From Pseudomonadota bacterium (GTDB lineage: Bacteria; Pseudomonadota; Alphaproteobacteria; Azospirillales; Azospirillaceae): a stretch of DNA of 8,785 bases. A program made the translations under genes and the position numbers. Position 1 is the stretch's first letter. Every line of letters starts with the position of its first letter. Under the pieces are notes generated by a model. That model saw only the letters and a list, made by a program, of their open reading frames with translations, searched no databases and was not told the origin of the DNA. This document shows, one piece after another, positions 1 to 6,446 of this stretch. The stretch covers positions 1 to 8,785 of the forward strand of contig JAEZID010000075.1 in assembly GCA_023416195.1 (NCBI GenBank). The letters are read 5' to 3'.

Positions 1-2630
1 CCGACGGCGGCCGTGCCGAATAGCCGCTGCATCGGCGGGGCGTAGGTGAAGGCCAACTGCAAGGCCAGCATCAGGCCGATGGAAATCCACACCGGCCGGC
101 TGCCGAACAGCCCTTGCCGGTTCAGCACTGATGCGGTTATCGCCCGCGCGTTCAGCAGGAAGAAGATCTCGCCCATCACCAGCGTGTTGACCGCCATGGT
201 GCTGGCCATCTCCGGCGAACTGCCCCGGGCCTCCTGGTGGAGGAAGAACCCGAAGCTGGCCGCGACCAGCAGCGCCATGACCAGAACCATGCGCCCGATC
301 AGGTAGCCGGGCAGGATCGGTTCGGTCGGCGAGCGGGGAGGGCGCTTCATCACCTCGGCCTCCGGCGGTTCGAAGGCCAGAGCGAGGCCCAGCGTCACGG
401 CGGTGACCATGTTGACCCACAGGATCTGCACCGGCGTGATCGGCAGCGTGTAGCCGGCCAGCACGGCGGCTAGGATGACCAGCGCCTGCGCGCCGTTGGT
501 CGGCAGCAGGAACAGGATGGTCTTGCGCAGATTGTCGTAGACCGTGCGGCCTTCCTCCACCGCGTGGGCGATGGAGGCGAAGTTGTCGTCGGCCAGCACC
601 ATGCTGGCGGCTTCCTTCGCCGCCTCGGTGCCCTTCTGGCCCATGGCGACGCCCACGTCGGCGCGCTTCAGGGCGGGCGCGTCGTTGACGCCATCGCCGG
701 TCATGGCGACCGTCCGCCCGGAAGCCTGGAGCGCGCGGACGAGGCGCAGCTTGTGTTCCGGCGTGGTGCGGGCAAACACGTCGGTCTCGCGCGCCACGGC
801 GATCAGATCGTCCTCGCCGATGCGGTCCAGTTCGGCGCCGGTCATCGCCGTGCCGGACAGGCTGAAGTGCCGGCCGATGGCCTGCGCGGTGCCGGCGTGG
901 TCGCCGGTGATCATCTTGACGCGGATGCCGGCGGCCTGGCACTGGCGCACGGCCTCGATGGCTTCCTCGCGCGGCGGATCGATCAGCCCGCACAGGCCGA
1001 GCAGCGTCAGCCCTTTTTCCACGTCGGCCATGTCCAGCCCCGACTGGCCGGGCCGGGCCGAGCGGCGGGCGAGCGCCAGAACCCGCTGGCCGCGCGACGC
1101 CAGCGCCTCGACCCGGGCGTGCCACGCGGCGGCGTCCAGGGGCTGTGCGCCGGTGGAACCCAGAACCTGGTCGCACATGGACAGCACCCGCTCCGGCGCG
1201 CCCTTGACGTAGAGGACGCCCTGTCCCCCAGGAGCGTTGTCTTGGTCATGGTGCAGGGTCGCCATGAACTTGTGTTCGGATTCGAAGGGGATGACGTCGG
1301 TGCGCGGGTGGCGCCGGGACTCCTCCTTGGCGTCCAGCCCGGCCTTGAGGCCCAGCGCCAGCAGGGCGCCGTCGGTCGGGTCGCCGGCCACGGTCCAGTC
1401 GCCGGTCTCGTCGCGCTGAAGCTCCGCGTCGTTGCACAGCAGGGCGGCGCGCGCCAGATCGGCCAGCACGGGATCGGCCAGCACGGCTTCGGGGGCCGGA
1501 TCCACGGCGGCGCCGTCGCGCAGGAACGCGCCCTCCGGCCGGTAGCCGGTGCCGTCCACCGTGTACTCGGCGCCGGCGGTGACGACGGTCTGCACGATCA
1601 GCTCGTTGCGGGTCAGCGTGCCGGTCTTGTCGGAGCAGATGACCCCGACCGAGCCCAGCGTCTCCACCGCCGGCAGTCGGCGGATGATGGCGTTGCGCCG
1701 GGCCATGCGGGTGACGCCGATGGCCAGCGTGATGGTCATCACTGCCGGCAGCCCTTCGGGAATGGCGGCCACCGCCAGCCCCACCGCGGCCATGACCATC
1801 TCGGCCCAGGGCTCCCCCTGGACCAGCGTGCCGAACAGGAAGGTGACGGCGGTCAGCGCCAGGATGCCCAGCGTCAGCCAGCGGCCGAACACGGCCATCT
1901 GGGCCAGCAGGGGCGTGGTCAGCTCCTGCACGCCGGCCAGCATGGTGCCGATGCGGCCCAGCTCCGTCGCGTCGCCGGTCGCCACCACGACGCCGACGCC
2001 CTGGCCCTGCGCGACCAGAGTCGCCGAATAGGCCATGCCGGAGCGGTCGCCCAGCGGCGCGTCGGGGTCCACGGCGTCGGTGCTCTTGCTGACCGGAACG
2101 GACTCGCCGGTCAGCGCGGCTTCCTGGACGCGCAGGCCCTTGGCGTGGATCAGCCGCAGATCGGCCGGCACGCGGTCGCCGGAGCACAGCATCACCCGGT
2201 CGCCGGGGACAAGCTCCTCGGCCGGCACCGTCTGCTGGTGCCCGCCGCGCAGCACCACCGCCTGGGGCGACAGCATGCTGCGGATGGCGTCCAGCGCCTG
2301 TTCCGCCTTGCCCTCCTGCACATAGCCGATCAGCGCGTTGATCAGCACCACGCCGGCGATCACCGCCGCGTCGGTGAACTCGCCCAGCAGCACCGTCACC
2401 ACGCCGGCCGCGATCAGCACGTAGATCAGCACGTTGTTGAACTGGGCCAGAAAACGCAGCAGCGCCGACCGCTTGGGCGGGGGCGTCAGCCGATTCGGGC
2501 CGTACCGGTCGAGCCGCGCCCGCACCTCGTCGGCGGACAGGCCGCCATCGGGGCTTTGCAGGGCCGCCAGGGCCTCGTCCGCCGGGTGCGCGTGCCAGGA
2601 AGGGGTGTCGGAAACATCGCGTGGGTTCAT
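1..2630 (-). CDS. P-type cation-transporting ATPase (P2A-like), C-terminus cut by window edge
   Basis: Inner-membrane pump that couples ATP hydrolysis, through an aspartyl-phosphate intermediate, to cation movement. I translated the frame by hand: it stays open from ATG at 2630-2628 to the left edge, 876 residues. Motifs in order: N-terminal cation-ATPase domain (about 10-60), M1-M2 (64-83, 86-105), actuator TGES (174-177), M3-M4 (251-270, 276-303) with PEGLP (291-295), phosphorylation motif DKTGTLT (D334), nucleotide-binding KGAPE (476-480), hinge TGDGVND (D646, D650), M5-M6 around 705-755, M7 about 778-798, M8 about 812-829, M9 about 847-864. M10, roughly 30-40 residues, should lie beyond the edge. 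PEGLP and the M6 context place it in the SERCA/PacL-like class rather than among heavy-metal (CPx) or MgtA-type pumps. Compared with SERCA, M5 has N712 and Q715 (SERCA Asn768, Glu771), and M6 has N740, T743 and A744 (SERCA Asn796, Thr799, Asp800), so the transported ion is uncertain. The start has no strong Shine-Dalgarno. Family sure; substrate unknown. Confidence 0.95.
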   Translation of the reverse strand, partial: MNPRDVSDTPSWHAHPADEALAALQSPDGGLSADEVRARLDRYGPNRLTPPPKRSALLRFLAQFNNVLIYVLIAAGVVTVLLGEFTDAAVIAGVVLINALIGYVQEGKAEQALDAIRSMLSPQAVVLRGGHQQTVPAEELVPGDRVMLCSGDRVPADLRLIHAKGLRVQEAALTGESVPVSKSTDAVDPDAPLGDRSGMAYSATLVAQGQGVGVVVATGDATELGRIGTMLAGVQELTTPLLAQMAVFGRWLTLGILALTAVTFLFGTLVQGEPWAEMVMAAVGLAVAAIPEGLPAVMTITLAIGVTRMARRNAIIRRLPAVETLGSVGVICSDKTGTLTRNELIVQTVVTAGAEYTVDGTGYRPEGAFLRDGAAVDPAPEAVLADPVLADLARAALLCNDAELQRDETGDWTVAGDPTDGALLALGLKAGLDAKEESRRHPRTDVIPFESEHKFMATLHHDQDNAPGGQGVLYVKGAPERVLSMCDQVLGSTGAQPLDAAAWHARVEALASRGQRVLALARRSARPGQSGLDMADVEKGLTLLGLCGLIDPPREEAIEAVRQCQAAGIRVKMITGDHAGTAQAIGRHFSLSGTAMTGAELDRIGEDDLIAVARETDVFARTTPEHKLRLVRALQASGRTVAMTGDGVNDAPALKRADVGVAMGQKGTEAAKEAASMVLADDNFASIAHAVEEGRTVYDNLRKTILFLLPTNGAQALVILAAVLAGYTLPITPVQILWVNMVTAVTLGLALAFEPPEAEVMKRPPRSPTEPILPGYLIGRMVLVMALLVAASFGFFLHQEARGSSPEMASTMAVNTLVMGEIFFLLNARAITASVLNRQGLFGSRPVWISIGLMLALQLAFTYAPPMQRLFGTAAV

Positions 2631-2744
2631 GACGATCCGCCAGGGCAGGGGGCTTCTTGAAGGGTAGGTCGGGACGGAGTCGTTCGCGTACCAGGGGTTG
2701 CGTCAAAATGGGGCGGATGACCGCTCCCAAGGTTTCGCTTTCGT

Positions 2745-2773
2745 TTGACTTGCACCCGACGATCCAGTAACCA
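2745..2773 (+). promoter_or_regulatory. Candidate sigma-70-type promoter for rho
   Basis: TTGACT at 2745-2750 matches the -35 consensus at five of six positions. Seventeen bases later comes TAACCA (2768-2773), a poor -10. The implied 5' leader is about 190 bases. This rests on hexamer matching only. Confidence 0.3.
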
Positions 2774-2807
2774 TCTTTTTCACCACGGGGCGGCAAGCCT
2801 CGCGGGA

Positions 2808-2847
2808 ACCCACACCCACATCTGCCGTTCCGTCCCTCCCCAACGAA
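2808..2847 (+). promoter_or_regulatory. C-rich, G-poor leader segment, candidate Rho-loading (rut-like) site
   Basis: In these 40 bases I count 21 C and 4 G, in a region otherwise G+C balanced. C-rich, G-poor unstructured RNA is what the primary site of Rho binds. rho is known to regulate itself by termination in its leader in Escherichia coli. The segment lies upstream of the rho start and downstream of the candidate promoter, so it would be transcribed. The function is inferred. Confidence 0.35.
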
Positions 2848-2958
2848 TCGGGCGCGGCGACCGAAGAGCATCACGCTCCCCTCAGCGTCGTTCGACGCCC
2901 AACCGACGCATCCGTCGTCGGCCGGGACTCCAGGCACTCCCCCCGCATGATGACTCCC

Positions 2959-2963
2959 TAAGG
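2959..2963 (+). promoter_or_regulatory. Shine-Dalgarno of rho
   Basis: TAAGG ends eight bases before the ATG at 2972, which supports that start. The same TAA is the stop of a four-codon frame (ATG ATG ACT CCC TAA, 2947-2961), so the ribosome-binding site overlaps that stop. Confidence 0.6.
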
Positions 2964-2971
2964 CACCCCCC

Positions 2972-4228
2972 ATGCATCTCCAAGAGCTGAAGTGCAAGAG
3001 CCCCGCCGAACTGCTGGCGTTCGCGGAGGAATTGCAGATCGAGAACGCCAGCACCCTGCGCAAGCAGGACATGATGTTCGCCATCCTGAAGCAGCTGGCG
3101 GAAAACGACGTTCCGATCTACGGCGATGGTGTGCTTGAGGTTCTGCAGGACGGTTTCGGGTTCCTGCGCTCGCCGGAGGCGAATTATCTGCCCGGCCCCG
3201 ACGACATCTACGTCAGCCCCAGCCAGGTCCGCCGCTTCGGCCTGCGCACCGGCGACACGGTGGAAGGGCAGATCCGGGCGCCCAAGGACGGCGAGCGTTA
3301 CTTCGCTCTCCTTAAAGTCAACACGATCAACTTCGACACGCCGGACAAGGTCCGCCACCGCATCAACTTCGACAACCTGACGCCGCTCTACCCGGACGAG
3401 CGGCTGCGCATGGAAGTCGACGACCCGACCAAGAAGAACTTCACCGGCCGCATCATCGATCTGGTGGCGCCGCTCGGCAAGGGCCAACGCGGGCTGATCG
3501 TCGCCCCGCCGCGCACCGGCAAGACGGTGATGCTGCAGAACATCGCCCATTCCATCGCGACCAACCATCCGGAAGCCTACCTGATCGTGCTGCTCATCGA
3601 CGAGCGCCCGGAAGAGGTGACGGACATGGCCCGCTCCGTGCGGGGCGAGGTCATCAGCTCCACCTTCGACGAGCCGGCGACCCGCCACGTCCAGGTCGCC
3701 GAGATGGTGATCGAAAAGGCCAAGCGCCTGGTGGAGCACAAGCGCGACGTGGTGATCCTGCTGGACTCCATCACCCGTCTGGCGCGCGCCTACAACACGG
3801 TCGTGCCGTCGTCGGGCAAGGTGCTGACCGGCGGCGTGGACGCCAACGCCCTGCAACGGCCGAAGCGCTTCTTCGGCGCCGCCCGCAACATCGAGGAAGG
3901 CGGCTCTCTGACCATCATCGCGACCGCGCTGATCGACACCGGCAGCCGCATGGACGAAGTGATCTTCGAAGAGTTCAAGGGCACCGGCAACTCGGAAATC
4001 ATCCTCGACCGCAAGCTGTCGGACAAGCGCACCTTCCCAGCCATCGACATCTCCAAGTCGGGCACCCGCAAGGAAGAGATGCTGGTGGACAAGGGCACCA
4101 TGTCGAAGATGTGGATCCTGCGCCGCATCCTGATGCCGATGGGCGTGACCGACGCGGTCGACTTCCTGGTGGACAAGCTGAAGCACACCAAGTCGAACTC
4201 GGAATTCTTCGAGTCCATGAACCAATAG
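2972..4228 (+). CDS. rho: Transcription termination factor Rho
   Basis: Hexameric ring ATPase and RNA helicase/translocase that loads on C-rich nascent RNA and ends transcription in the cytoplasm. It has 418 residues against 419 in Escherichia coli, and key residues keep the same numbers. The N-terminal helical domain covers about 1-48. The cold-shock-like primary RNA-binding domain covers about 49-128, with GFGF at 61-64 (F62, F64). The P-loop PPRTGKT ends at K184-T185, with Arg at 181 where E. coli has Lys. Walker B is VVILLDSITR, followed by the Q-loop LTGGVDANAL, and the arginine finger R366 lies in SGTRKEE. The start is supported by TAAGG eight bases upstream and by the MHLQELK opening, close to other alphaproteobacterial Rho proteins as I recall them. 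It is transcribed alone, diverging from the P-type ATPase and converging on secB, with an intrinsic terminator 35 bases after the stop. Nothing in the protein is unusual. Confidence 0.99.
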   Translation: MHLQELKCKSPAELLAFAEELQIENASTLRKQDMMFAILKQLAENDVPIYGDGVLEVLQDGFGFLRSPEANYLPGPDDIYVSPSQVRRFGLRTGDTVEGQIRAPKDGERYFALLKVNTINFDTPDKVRHRINFDNLTPLYPDERLRMEVDDPTKKNFTGRIIDLVAPLGKGQRGLIVAPPRTGKTVMLQNIAHSIATNHPEAYLIVLLIDERPEEVTDMARSVRGEVISSTFDEPATRHVQVAEMVIEKAKRLVEHKRDVVILLDSITRLARAYNTVVPSSGKVLTGGVDANALQRPKRFFGAARNIEEGGSLTIIATALIDTGSRMDEVIFEEFKGTGNSEIILDRKLSDKRTFPAIDISKSGTRKEEMLVDKGTMSKMWILRRILMPMGVTDAVDFLVDKLKHTKSNSEFFESMNQ

Positions 4229-4263
4229 GACAGCCCGGCGGGACGTTTCGTCGGCGGAACAAA

Positions 4264-4300
4264 AAAGGCGAGGGGCATCAAGCCTCTCGCCTTTCTTTTT
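4264..4300. terminator. Bidirectional intrinsic terminator between rho and secB
   Basis: The arms 4264-4276 and 4282-4294 pair over 13 positions (twelve Watson-Crick and one G-U pair), with loop ATCAA. On the plus strand the stem runs into TTTCTTTTT (4292-4300) for rho. On the minus strand the A run at 4261-4266 reads as TTTTTT after the stem, so the same element can end secB transcription. Confidence 0.93.
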
Positions 4301-4358
4301 ATCCGGATGTCCGGCCCCGTCGGAACGGAGCCGGAATGACCCTCGGACCCTACAGCCC

Positions 4359-4853
4359 TCAGAACGGGGGCTGCTGCGGCTGCTGGTCCTGCTGGTCCTG
4401 GGCACCGGTCTGGCGGCGGTACAGGTCCACGAAGTCGATCGGGTTGATCATCAGCGGCGGGAAGCCGCCGTCCTGCGTGGCGCCGGCCACGATGGCGCGG
4501 GCGAACGGGAACAGCATGCGCGGCGCCTCGATCAGCAGCACGGGGCGGTGATGCTCCTGCGGCAGGCCCGGCAGCTGGAACAGACCGCCGTAGGCGACCT
4601 CCACCAGGAAGGCCACGCCCTCGCCCTGCTTGGCTTCGCAGTGCAGCTTCAGCACGACCTCGTAGACGTCCTCGCCCATCGGCTGAACCTGCACGTCCAC
4701 GCCGATGTTGACCTGCGGCTGCGGCTGGCCGGGCAGCAGGCTCTGCGGGGCGTTGGGGTTCTCGAACGACAGGTCCTTCACGTACTGCGCCAGCACATGC
4801 ATCGGCAGCGAAGAGGCAGCCTGGTCTTGACCGTTGGTCTGCTGATCGGACAT
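4359..4853 (-). CDS. secB: Protein-export chaperone SecB
   Basis: Cytoplasmic tetrameric chaperone that keeps preproteins unfolded and hands them to SecA at the SecYEG translocon. It has 164 residues (E. coli 155). Diagnostic signature in the C-terminal half: FPFARAIVAGATQDGGFPPL followed by INPIDFVDLY. The conserved core starts near residue 20 after a short polar tail (MSDQQTNGQDQ). The C-terminus is a Gln/Pro-rich tail (QDQQDQQPQQPPF), where E. coli SecB carries its SecA-contacting tail. I chose ATG 4853-4851 because AGGAG lies six bases upstream on the minus strand; an in-frame ATG ten codons earlier (4883) lacks this and adds unconserved residues. It lies downstream of fxsA on the same strand with a 144-base gap that may hold its own promoter, and it ends at the terminator shared with rho. 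Confidence 0.98.
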   Translation of the reverse strand: MSDQQTNGQDQAASSLPMHVLAQYVKDLSFENPNAPQSLLPGQPQPQVNIGVDVQVQPMGEDVYEVVLKLHCEAKQGEGVAFLVEVAYGGLFQLPGLPQEHHRPVLLIEAPRMLFPFARAIVAGATQDGGFPPLMINPIDFVDLYRRQTGAQDQQDQQPQQPPF

Positions 4854-4903
4854 GAACAACTCCTGGCCGCGGGGCGGCATCACGTGTGAAATGGCTTCAG
4901 GAC

Positions 4904-4917
4904 GTGCTGGCTAGCAC
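4904..4917. repeat. Imperfect palindrome upstream of secB
   Basis: GTGCTGG CTAGCAC is a 14-base dyad with one mismatched pair, in the fxsA-secB gap. It has no T run on either side, so it is not a typical intrinsic terminator. It could be an operator or chance. Confidence 0.4.
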
Positions 4918-4936
4918 GGATCCGCCACACCGACAA
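4908..4936 (-). promoter_or_regulatory. Candidate secB promoter
   Basis: On the minus strand TTGTCG (4936-4931) is followed after 17 bases by TAGCCA (4913-4908), 54 bases before the secB start. Both hexamers are imperfect. The -10 lies inside the inverted repeat at 4904-4917. Weak evidence; readthrough from fxsA is the alternative. Confidence 0.25.
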
Positions 4937-4997
4937 TGGGTAGACCGACCCTATGGGGCAACCCGACCAAGGGGCGCGACATGGCGCCGGTCTGCAA

Positions 4998-5567
4998 TCA
5001 GCGGTGATCGTCGGGGCGCCCGTCGGGGTGGCTGGAACCCGGCGGGCGCCAGCGGGATTCGGTCAATCGCGGGGCGCCGTCCGGCTCGGCTCTGTCCGGC
5101 TCGGCCCCTTCCGGTTCCACCTCCCGGTAATCGACGTCGATGGTGCCGGGCGGCGGGCGGTGCCGCTGCGGTCCCGGTCCGCCGGCACCGGCGCTGGTCC
5201 ATACATGGAAGGAACCGCTGCCCCGCAGACGTTCGAACAGCCAGCGGCCGAGAGCGTTGCGCACCGGCGGCACGAACAGCAGCAAACCGACCACATCCGT
5301 CAGAAAGCCCGGAATGATCAGCAGCATGCCGGCGACGACGATGCAGAAACCCTCGAACACGGCGCCGACCGGGACTTCCCCGCGCTCCGCCGCCTCCTGG
5401 GCGCGCTTCATCGCCGTCAGGCCCTGCCGACGCACGAGCACCGAACCCAGAACGGCGGACAGCACGACCAACCCGATCGTCGGCCAAACGCCGATCCAGT
5501 CGCCGACCTGGATGAACACCGCGATCTCGGCGATCGGCAACAATAGGATCAAAAGCAATGGATTCAT
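4998..5567 (-). CDS. fxsA: FxsA family inner-membrane protein
   Basis: Small polytopic inner-membrane protein. In E. coli, FxsA overproduction relieves F-plasmid exclusion of phage T7; its normal biochemical role is unknown. The 189 residues comprise a first hydrophobic segment at about 3-20 (PLLLILLLPIAEIAVFI), a second at about 26-42 (GVWPTIGLVVLSAVLGS), a polar stretch (about 45-68), then the family's most recognisable part, IIPGFLTDVVGLLLFVPPVR (about 83-103). The C-terminal half is charged, Pro/Gly-rich and probably disordered, with IDVDYREVEPE, a typical family tail motif, followed by a short repeat EPEGA/EPDRA/EPDGA. The tail is longer than the hydrophobic core needs. The start is supported by AAGGA five bases upstream (reading CAGCC to ATG). 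It lies upstream of secB on the same strand and diverges from the Tim44-like gene. Confidence 0.93.
   Translation of the reverse strand: MNPLLLILLLPIAEIAVFIQVGDWIGVWPTIGLVVLSAVLGSVLVRRQGLTAMKRAQEAAERGEVPVGAVFEGFCIVVAGMLLIIPGFLTDVVGLLLFVPPVRNALGRWLFERLRGSGSFHVWTSAGAGGPGPQRHRPPPGTIDVDYREVEPEGAEPDRAEPDGAPRLTESRWRPPGSSHPDGRPDDHR
5079..5123. repeat. Short 15-base tandem repeat in the fxsA tail
   Basis: Two 15-base units (5079-5093 and 5094-5108) agree over their first 12 bases, and a more diverged third unit follows (5109-5123). In fxsA they encode EPEGA, EPDRA and EPDGA. The unit is a multiple of three, so copy number can change without a frameshift. Confidence 0.7.
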
Positions 5568-5615
5568 GGCTGTCCTTGCTCTTTTGCCGTCAAGGCCCTA
5601 TCTAGACTTGAGTAA

Positions 5616-5641
5616 GCCCCCCGATCCAACGATCGGGTGGC
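5616..5641. repeat. Inverted repeat in the fxsA / Tim44-like divergent region
   Basis: GCCCCCCGATC and GATCGGGTGGC flank a four-base loop (CAAC) and pair at ten of eleven positions, with seven consecutive pairs next to the loop. It lies between the divergent starts and overlaps a weak minus-strand promoter candidate for fxsA (TTGGAT 5629-5624, TAGATA 5604-5599, 19-base spacing). It could be an operator or an RNA hairpin. Confidence 0.55.
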
Positions 5642-5700
5642 CTCTCCGGCTTAAACGGACGCGTCCTTGCGGCGCGCCTTCAGGGTACACTTAATGCCCG

Positions 5701-5712
5701 CCCTCCGGAGGG
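5701..5712. repeat. Perfect 12-base palindrome upstream of the Tim44-like gene
   Basis: CCCTCCGGAGGG is a perfect palindrome with no spacer, 65 bases before the Tim44-like start. It follows TACACTTAATG (from 5686), which could contain a -10 element. An operator is possible but unproven. Confidence 0.5.
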
Positions 5713-5731
5713 TCCAGTAGCAGATTGAAAG

Positions 5732-5755
5732 CGGCCGGAATTCATGTTCCGGCCG
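5732..5755. repeat. Perfect 9-base inverted repeat just ahead of the Tim44-like gene
   Basis: CGGCCGGAA and TTCCGGCCG flank the six-base loop TTCATG and pair perfectly. The stem ends nine bases before the GGAAGGA ribosome-binding site, so in mRNA it would form in the 5' leader. There is no T run, so it is not a standard terminator. Confidence 0.65.
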
Positions 5756-5777
5756 GCAGCACCCGGAAGGATTGGCG

Positions 5778-6446
5778 ATGGGGGATGGGTTCGTGTTCCT
5801 CGAAATCGTGATTTTCGCGATGATTGCGGCGTTTCTCGTCTATCGGCTGCGCAGCGTCCTGGGACGCCGCACCGGCGAGGAGCAGCAGCGTCCGAATCCC
5901 TTCACGTCCCGTCCCAACATGCCCGACAACGTGGTCCCGATGCCCGGCCGCGACCGCCCGGCGGCTCCCGAGCCGGCGCCGGACGAGCCGGTGTCGCTGG
6001 CCGCCGCGCTGGCCATGATCAAGGGCGCCGATCCCAGCTTCGACGAGAAATATTTCCTCCAGGGGGCGCGCGGCGCCTTCCAGATGATCGTGGAGGCCTT
6101 CGCCAAGGGCGACACCGCCGCCCTGCGCCCGCTGCTGGCGGATGAGGTCTACGAGAACTTCGCCCGCGCCATCCGCGAGCGCCAGACGGCCGGCGAGACG
6201 CTGGAGACCCGCATCGAGAGCATCACCGACGCCGACGTGGTCGAGGCGCGCCTGGACGGCCGCACCGCCCTGGTCACCGTCAAGTTCGTGTCCGAGCAGG
6301 TGAACGTCGTCCGCAACGGCGCCGGCGCGGTGGTGGACGGCGATCCCGACGCGGCGGTCGAGGCGACCGACGTCTGGACCTTCGCCCGCAACACCCGCGC
6401 CCGCGATCCGAACTGGTCGCTGGTCGAGACCCGCACCACCAACTGA
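5778..6446 (+). CDS. Tim44-like domain protein, membrane-anchored (TimA family)
   Basis: Relative of the C-terminal domain of mitochondrial Tim44, the inner-membrane import-motor adaptor. The bacterial version was described in Caulobacter as TimA; its exact role is not settled. The 222 residues comprise one N-terminal membrane segment (about 5-22, FVFLEIVIFAMIAAFLVY) followed by Arg residues (cytoplasmic side by the positive-inside rule), a Pro/Arg-rich linker (about 30-70), then the Tim44-like fold from about 78 (MIKGADPSFDEKYFLQGARG) to the end (VWTFARNTRARDPNWSLVETR). I chose ATG 5778 over an in-frame TTG at 5772: GGAAGGA (5765-5771) is six bases before the ATG but touches the TTG. The stop overlaps the mltA start (TGATG), so the pair forms a coupled operon. 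It diverges from fxsA, with secB close by, which suggests an envelope or export role. Family is clear; function is inferred. Confidence 0.93.
   Translation: MGDGFVFLEIVIFAMIAAFLVYRLRSVLGRRTGEEQQRPNPFTSRPNMPDNVVPMPGRDRPAAPEPAPDEPVSLAAALAMIKGADPSFDEKYFLQGARGAFQMIVEAFAKGDTAALRPLLADEVYENFARAIRERQTAGETLETRIESITDADVVEARLDGRTALVTVKFVSEQVNVVRNGAGAVVDGDPDAAVEATDVWTFARNTRARDPNWSLVETRTTN

Larger units (their letters stand above)
2631..2971. other. Divergent intergenic region between the P-type ATPase and rho
   Basis: This 341-base stretch has no convincing gene; the open frames in it are overlaps from antisense or shifted frames. It should hold the promoters of both divergent genes. On the plus strand it has a TTGACT-type -35 candidate near 2745, a C-rich G-poor segment at 2808-2847, a four-codon reading frame at 2947-2961, and the rho Shine-Dalgarno at 2959-2963. 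On the minus strand a TTGACG hexamer (2701-2706) could be a -35 for the ATPase, but the -10 seventeen bases further on is poor. Confidence 0.7.

Noticed and set aside
564..2660. A 698-codon open frame on the plus strand opposite the ATPase
   Set aside because: Its translation is rich in H, R, Q, G and A with no domain pattern, while the minus strand carries every P-type ATPase motif in order. Long antisense frames are usual in high-GC DNA.
2745..2990. An 81-codon plus-strand frame in the rho leader
   Set aside because: It overlaps the rho start in another frame, has no ribosome-binding site, and reads as Arg/Ser/Pro-rich noise.
1246..3084. A 612-codon minus-strand frame spanning the ATPase start and the rho start
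   Set aside because: It is a shifted frame of the ATPase region (repetitive R/G/A/D residues), crosses the divergent promoter region and overlaps the rho start. The real frame starts at 2630.
2882..4405. A 507-codon minus-strand frame opposite rho
   Set aside because: Antisense shadow of rho; low-information composition and no family pattern.
4851..4883. secB starting ten codons earlier at 4883
   Set aside because: The later ATG has AGGAG at the right distance and gives the MSDQ-type N-terminus expected for SecB.
4953..5546. Long frames on both strands overlapping fxsA
   Set aside because: Only the 4998-5567 minus frame has the hydrophobic segments, FxsA signature and Shine-Dalgarno; the others are shadows.
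5772..5780. TTG at 5772 as start of the Tim44-like gene
   Set aside because: The ribosome-binding site GGAAGGA touches this TTG; the ATG at 5778 has ideal spacing.
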